DNA of 64,000 nt from Physcousia sp015060555 (GTDB taxonomy: Bacteria; Bacteroidota; Bacteroidia; Bacteroidales; Bacteroidaceae). The DNA is taken from contig SUYG01000014.1 of assembly GCA_015060555.1 (NCBI GenBank), positions 1 through 64,000 of the forward strand, given 5' to 3'. Under the pieces are notes generated by a model. It made no database searches. It was not told the origin of the DNA and was given only the letters and a program-made list of their open reading frames with translations. Position 1 is the first letter of the stretch. Each line of letters begins with the position of its first letter. The translations under genes and the position numbers were made by a program. Shown piece after piece: positions 59,863 to 64,000 of this stretch.

Positions 59863-61194
59863 GTTCTCCTTGCCTTTCAGCGTCGCCGATGAGCTCTCGG
59901 TGATGTTCACCATGACACGCTCGCCGATGTGGTGTCGTCCGCGGTCGAAGATCACGACGCGGTTTTGCTCTGTGCGCCCGAAGAGTTGGTCGCGGCTGCG
60001 TTTGCTGGTGCCTTCCACCAGCACTTCCACCGTTTTTTCCACCTGTGCGGCGTTGCGTTCGGCGGAGATCTCGTTCTGCAGGGCGATGAGCTCGTTGAGA
60101 CGGCGTATCTTCACATCCTCGGGGACATCGTCGGGCAGGTGCTTGCTGGCGTAGGTGCCGGGGCGTTCACTGTATTTGAACATGAAGGCCGAGTCATAGC
60201 CTACCTCGCGCATCAGCGACAGCGACAGCTGGTGGTCCTCCTCCGTCTCGCCGCAGTAGCCCACGAAGATGTCTGTTGTGAGGCCGCAGTCGGGGATGAT
60301 ACGTCGGATGGCAGCCACGCGGTCCAGATACCAAGCTCGCGTATATTTCCTGTTCATGCGCTGCAGTACGGCATCCGAACCGCTCTGCACGGGCAGGTGG
60401 ATGTGCTTGCACACGTTGGGCATCTCGGCAATCACGCGCAGTGTCTCGTCGCTCATGTCCTTCGGGTGGCTGGTCGTGAAGCGCACCCGCATCTCCGGCA
60501 CAGCCTCCGCCACGCGCTTCAACAACTCAGGAAAACGAATTGTACATTGTCCATTGTCCAATTGTCCATTGTCCAATTGTCCAATATAACTATTGACGTT
60601 CTGTCCCAGCAGCGTGACCTCCTTGAACCCGCGGTCGCGCAGGTCCCGCACCTCTCGCAGGATGCTCTCGACATCGCGGCTGCGCTCGCGTCCGCGCGTA
60701 TAAGGAACAATACAGTAGTGGCAAAAATTATTGCAGCCGCGCATGATGCTCACGAAACCTCCGATATGATTGGCGTGCAGACGTTGCGGCACTACGTCGC
60801 GGTAGGTCTCGGTCATGGACAGCTCCACATCGACGGCTTTGTGTCCCAGCTCCGCCTGCGCTATCAGGTCGGGCAGCGCCATGTAGGAGTCCGGACCGCA
60901 GACGAGGTCGGCGCCATACTGCTCCGTGAGCGTCTCTTTCACGCGTTCTGCCATGCAGCCCAGCACGCCGATGATGAGAGGTCTGCGCCGCTTGATGCTG
61001 CGCAGGAATTCCAGGCGCGACAGGATCTTCTGTTCTGCGTTGTCGCGCACGGAACAGGTGTTGAGGAACACGGCATCAGCCTCGTCCATCGTCTCAGTGA
61101 CCTCATAGCCTGCCATCTGCATGACCGATGCTACCACTTCGGAGTCGGCCACGTTCATCTGACAACCATAGGTCTCTATCAGCAACTTTTTCAT
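59857..61194 (-). CDS. miaB: tRNA-2-methylthio-N6-dimethylallyladenosine synthase
   Basis: A 445-residue radical SAM enzyme. N-terminal cluster cysteines in ETYGCQMNVADSE, FLNTCSVRDNAEQK and GVLGCMAERVKE; radical SAM CxxxCxxC in RGCNNFCHYCIVPYTRGRER; C-terminal TRAM domain. It methylthiolates A37. The loop after GQNVNSYI contains GQLDNGQLDNGQC, encoded by a 15-base word repeat (60543-60592), where relatives have unrelated short loops. Confidence 0.96.
   Translation of the reverse strand: MKKLLIETYGCQMNVADSEVVASVMQMAGYEVTETMDEADAVFLNTCSVRDNAEQKILSRLEFLRSIKRRRPLIIGVLGCMAERVKETLTEQYGADLVCGPDSYMALPDLIAQAELGHKAVDVELSMTETYRDVVPQRLHANHIGGFVSIMRGCNNFCHYCIVPYTRGRERSRDVESILREVRDLRDRGFKEVTLLGQNVNSYIGQLDNGQLDNGQCTIRFPELLKRVAEAVPEMRVRFTTSHPKDMSDETLRVIAEMPNVCKHIHLPVQSGSDAVLQRMNRKYTRAWYLDRVAAIRRIIPDCGLTTDIFVGYCGETEEDHQLSLSLMREVGYDSAFMFKYSERPGTYASKHLPDDVPEDVKIRRLNELIALQNEISAERNAAQVEKTVEVLVEGTSKRSRDQLFGRTEQNRVVIFDRGRHHIGERVMVNITESSSATLKGKENS
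60543..60592. repeat. 15-bp word repeat inside miaB
   Basis: TTGTCCATTGTCCAA in direct copies, in frame. Related words lie between genes at 56811-56845 and 61337-61412. Confidence 0.7.
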
Positions 61195-61227
61195 CTAACG
61201 TATTGCTTAACAGCTCAAATTCGGCTG

Positions 61228-61235
61228 CAAAGATA
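61228..61235 (-). promoter_or_regulatory. -7 box of the miaB promoter
   Basis: TATCTTTG on the minus strand, 33 bases before ATG 61194. Confidence 0.55.
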
Positions 61236-61320
61236 CAACATCAAAACGCCGAAGTCAAGTAAAAAGCCATAAAACTTGCATTTTCTTCCAACTTTAAACC
61301 TTCAACTCTAAACTTTTCAC

Positions 61321-61328
61321 TACCTTTG
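61321..61328 (+). promoter_or_regulatory. -7 box of the tyrS promoter
   Basis: TACCTTTG, exact. The -33 position falls in AACTTTAAACC (61290-61300). A leader of about 85 bases follows. Confidence 0.6.
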
Positions 61329-61336
61329 CACCCACA

Positions 61337-61412
61337 AATCGTCAAATTGTAAATAGTCAAATCATAAAGGATTATCAAATCGTCAAATTGTAAATCGTCA
61401 AATTGTCAAATA
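61337..61412. repeat. AAATCGTCAAATTGT word repeat in the tyrS leader
   Basis: About five direct, degenerate copies of CAAATTGTAAATCGT fill the leader up to the start codon. Confidence 0.75.
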
Positions 61413-61417
61413 AAAAG

Positions 61418-62719
61418 ATGAATTTCGTACAAGAACTCACATGGCGCGGCATGATCCACCAGATGATGCCGGGCACCGAAGAACTCCTTGAGAAAGAACA
61501 AGTGACGGCCTACGTGGGCATCGACCCCACTGCCGACAGTCTCCATATCGGCCACCTCTGTGGCGTCATGATGCTGCGCCATCTGCAGCGCTGCGGCCAC
61601 AAGCCCATCGCCCTGCTGGGTGGCGCCACCGGCATGATTGGCGACCCCAGCGGCAAGAGCCAGGAGCGCAACCTGCTGGACGAGGCCACGCTGCGCCACA
61701 ACGTGGCCTGCATCCGCGAGCAGCTGTCGCGCTTCCTCGACTTCGACAGCGATGCGCCCAATGCCGCCGAGCTCGTCAACAACTACGACTGGATGAAGGA
61801 CTTCACCTTCCTCAACTTCGCACGCGACATCGGCAAGTGCATCACCGTGAACTACATGATGGCCAAGGACAGCGTCAAGCGCCGCCTCAACGGCGAGTTC
61901 CAGGAGGGCATGTCGTTCACCGAGTTCACCTATCAGCTGCTGCAGGGCTACGACTTCCTGCACCTCTACGAGACCAAGGGCTGCAAACTGCAGATGGGCG
62001 GCAGCGACCAGTGGGGCAACATCACCACCGGCACGGAGCTCATCCGCCGCAAGCTGGGCGCCGAGAATGAGGCCTACGCCCTCACCTGCCCCCTCATCAC
62101 CAAGGCCGACGGCAAGAAGTTCGGCAAGACGGAGCAGGGCAACATCTGGCTCGACCGCAACCGCACCAGCCCCTACGTGTTCTATCAGTTCTGGCTCAAC
62201 GTGGGCGACGAGGAGGCCGAGCGCTACATCAAGATTTTCACATCGCTGGACAAAGAGACCATCGACGCCCTCATCGCTGAGCACCGCCAGGACCCGGGTC
62301 GCCGCGTGCTGCAGAAGCGCCTGGCCGAGGAGGTCACCGTTCTCGTGCACGGCCGCGAGGAGTATGAGCTGGCGCTGGAAGCCTCCAACATCCTCTTCGG
62401 CAAGGCCACGAAGGAGAGCCTCGTGAAGCTCGACGAGCAGACGCTGCTCGACGTCTTCAGCGGCGTGCCCCACTTCACCATCAGCCGCAGCCTACTCGAA
62501 GGCGAGGGCATCAAGGCCGTGGATCTCACGGCCGTGGAGACGCAGTGCTTCCCCAGCAAGGGCGAGATGCGCAAGATGGTGCAGGGCGGCGGCGTAAGCC
62601 TCAACAAGGAGAAGCTCGCGCAGTTCGACCAGCCCGTCACCACCGCCGACCTCATCGACGGCCGCTACCTGCTCGTGCAGAAGGGCAAGAAGAACTACTA
62701 TCTGCTGATAGCAGAGTAG
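61418..62719 (+). CDS. tyrS: Tyrosine--tRNA ligase
   Basis: A 433-residue class I synthetase. DSLHIGHLCGVMMLRHLQRC has HIGH, KFGKTEQGNIWLDRNRT the KMSKS equivalent, and GGSDQWGNITTGTELIRR the tyrosine-site loop. The S4-like RNA-binding domain at the end (QGGGVSLNKEKLAQFD) completes it. ATG 61418 is chosen (the longer frame begins with TTG at 61403). Own promoter at 61321. Confidence 0.97.
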   Translation: MNFVQELTWRGMIHQMMPGTEELLEKEQVTAYVGIDPTADSLHIGHLCGVMMLRHLQRCGHKPIALLGGATGMIGDPSGKSQERNLLDEATLRHNVACIREQLSRFLDFDSDAPNAAELVNNYDWMKDFTFLNFARDIGKCITVNYMMAKDSVKRRLNGEFQEGMSFTEFTYQLLQGYDFLHLYETKGCKLQMGGSDQWGNITTGTELIRRKLGAENEAYALTCPLITKADGKKFGKTEQGNIWLDRNRTSPYVFYQFWLNVGDEEAERYIKIFTSLDKETIDALIAEHRQDPGRRVLQKRLAEEVTVLVHGREEYELALEASNILFGKATKESLVKLDEQTLLDVFSGVPHFTISRSLLEGEGIKAVDLTAVETQCFPSKGEMRKMVQGGGVSLNKEKLAQFDQPVTTADLIDGRYLLVQKGKKNYYLLIAE

Positions 62720-62737
62720 AGGAAGACCCTCCCCCCT

Positions 62738-62787
62738 GCAGACTCTCCCCCCTGCCCCTCCCTTGTAGGGAGGGGAGTGATTACCTG
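62738..62787. repeat. GC-rich palindromic element upstream of the GH3 gene
   Basis: A 50-base copy that is the reverse complement of 62914-62963 with two differences. Together they bracket the GH3 start codon and signal peptide. Confidence 0.85.
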
Positions 62788-62820
62788 ACAAGACACGGCA
62801 AACTTTTTATCCCTCATCCA

Positions 62821-64000
62821 ATGAAGCATCATCTTCTTTGTCATAGAACTATTGGGACACTCTTTCTTATCATCCCTCTCCTTTTTATAAGTCCTCTTGT
62901 ACCCTCATTCGCACAGGTAACCACTCCCCTCCCTACAAGGGAGGGGCAGGGGGGAGGGTCTGCTGAGGAGTCTGAGTTTGTCCCCTATTATCTTTCTCTG
63001 ATGTCCCCTGAGCAGAAGGTGGCGCAGCTCACGGGCAAGACGCTCTTTGCGATGGCCGACGATGAGGAGCTGGGCATCCCCGGCTGGCTGATGTCCGACG
63101 GCCCGCATGGCGTACACCGCCAGGGCTACACCTCCTTCCCCACCGGCATCGCCATGGCAGCCCTCTGGGACCGCCAGCTGCTGCTGCGCCTCGGTCATGC
63201 CATGGGCGAGGAGTTCTGGGCTGCCGGTCAGCACGTGGCCCTCGCACCCTGCATCGACCTCTGCCTGGACCCGCGTGGCGGACGCACCGCTGAGAGTGCG
63301 GGCGAGGACCCTTACATGAGCGGACAGATTGGCAAGTACATCGTGCGCGGCATCCAGTCGATGCCCGTCATGGCGTGCCTCAAGCACTTCGAGATTGAGG
63401 GCAAGCAAGCCTACCGCAAGACATGCGATGAAATCATCGCCGAGCGCGACCTCATGGGCTTCTTCGGCACCAACTTCCGCACCGCCCTGCAGGAGGGCGT
63501 GCCCCTGAGCCTGATGTCCAGCTACAACCTCGTCAACGGCGTGCAGGCCGCCGCCAACCGCCATCTGCTCACCGACATCCTGCGCCATCGCTGGGGCTTC
63601 CCCTTCACCGTCATCTCCGACTGGGGTGGCGTCAAGGACGGGCCCGCCTCGCTCGTGGGGGGCACCGACGTCTGCATGGGCTCCACCCACTACAAACAGC
63701 AACTCCCAAAGGCCTTGGAGGCTGGCACCATCACCGAGCAGCACCTCGACACCGCTGTGGCGCGCGTGCTGCTCACCAAATATGCCATGGGCCTGATGGG
63801 CTGGCAGCCCGCCTGTGCCGACTCCGCCGCGCTGGTGGATAACGCCGAGCACCGTGCCCTCTGCCGCGAGGCTACGGCCAAGGCCGTCGTACTGCTGCGC
63901 AACGAGGGCCGTCTGCTGCCCCTCAACGCTGCCTCATCCTTGAAGATTGCCGTCATCGGTCCCAATGCCGCTGCCGAGAACCTCAACTGCTTCGGCAGTA
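62821..64000 (+). CDS. GH3 family glycoside hydrolase, N-terminal part (runs off window)
   Basis: The frame is open from ATG 62821 to the window end (393 codons). Signal peptide: basic start, then TLFLIIPLLFISPLVPSFA, with likely cleavage at AQ. Mature part: LMSPEQKVAQLTGKTLFAM, DGPHGVHRQG, GGRTAESAGEDPYMSG, VMACLKHFEIEG and FTVISDWGGVKDG with nucleophile D267, all of the beta-glucosidase type GH3 family. Directly after the signal peptide lies VTTPLPTREGQGGGSAEE, encoded by a GC-rich palindrome (62914-62963). The C-terminal domain lies beyond the window. Confidence 0.92.
   Translation, partial: MKHHLLCHRTIGTLFLIIPLLFISPLVPSFAQVTTPLPTREGQGGGSAEESEFVPYYLSLMSPEQKVAQLTGKTLFAMADDEELGIPGWLMSDGPHGVHRQGYTSFPTGIAMAALWDRQLLLRLGHAMGEEFWAAGQHVALAPCIDLCLDPRGGRTAESAGEDPYMSGQIGKYIVRGIQSMPVMACLKHFEIEGKQAYRKTCDEIIAERDLMGFFGTNFRTALQEGVPLSLMSSYNLVNGVQAAANRHLLTDILRHRWGFPFTVISDWGGVKDGPASLVGGTDVCMGSTHYKQQLPKALEAGTITEQHLDTAVARVLLTKYAMGLMGWQPACADSAALVDNAEHRALCREATAKAVVLLRNEGRLLPLNAASSLKIAVIGPNAAAENLNCFGS
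62914..62963. repeat. GC-rich palindromic element at the GH3 mature N-terminus
   Basis: CACTCCCCTCCCTACAAGGG then AGGGGCAGGGGGGAGGGTCT. In frame, encoding TPLPTREGQGGG just after the signal-peptide cleavage site. Confidence 0.88.

Overview
The window reads as a chromosomal segment of a Bacteroidales bacterium, most likely a member of the Prevotellaceae. Three things support this: a complete type IX secretion (T9SS) core operon; the gene order ftsX, DUF3098, uppP, truB, queA, folK, which I know from this order; and many promoters of the Bacteroidetes type (TTTG, a gap of about 19-22 bases, then TAnnTTTG) placed just upstream of genes. Most genes are GC-rich; the large BspA-like gene at 35.4-39.3 kb is visibly more AT-rich.

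Layout. 1-285: start of a secreted protein that runs off the left edge. 0.7-10.6 kb: a surface-glycan/lipooligosaccharide cluster (glycosyltransferase, acyltransferase, LicD-type phosphotransferase, a nucleotidyltransferase fused to a CobD/HisC-like PLP enzyme, an opine-dehydrogenase-like enzyme, a fucosyltransferase-like enzyme, a flippase and WaaA). 10.7-16.6 kb: gltX, a 7TM-HD phosphodiesterase and priA. 16.6-23.7 kb: the T9SS operon behind a tRNA-Gln gene. 23.8-30.2 kb: a porin, a cyclophilin lipoprotein and two glycan-active secreted enzymes. 30.3-35 kb: a mobile-looking patch with an HU-like protein, a VirE-like ATPase and an AAA ATPase flanked by 127-bp direct repeats. 35-41 kb: a BspA-like adhesin and two small envelope proteins. 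41.3-62.7 kb: mainly housekeeping and envelope genes (GH88/105, rnhB, dacB, ccsA, PAP2, rpoN, porin, lgt, ychF, M16 protease, folK, queA, truB, uppP, ftsX, miaB, tyrS). 62.8 kb to the end: the start of a GH3 enzyme.

How the parts fit. The T9SS exports proteins with a C-terminal sorting domain. Three such cargo candidates are here (GH30-like, BspA-like, GH88/105-like). The glycan cluster probably modifies a surface glycan of the lipooligosaccharide type; no polymerase gene is seen. I propose that its three central enzymes make and attach an unusual phospho-amino-alcohol substituent.

The most unusual feature of the DNA is a set of short palindromic or word-repeat sequences that occur between genes and also in frame inside conserved genes (flippase, waaA, the fucosyltransferase-like gene, gldK, dacB, truB, miaB, the GH3 gene). 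They resemble in behaviour the Rickettsia palindromic elements. Two genes, gldK and the GH3 gene, have their start regions bracketed by inverted copies. All functional statements rest on reading the sequence and on family knowledge; no searches were run.
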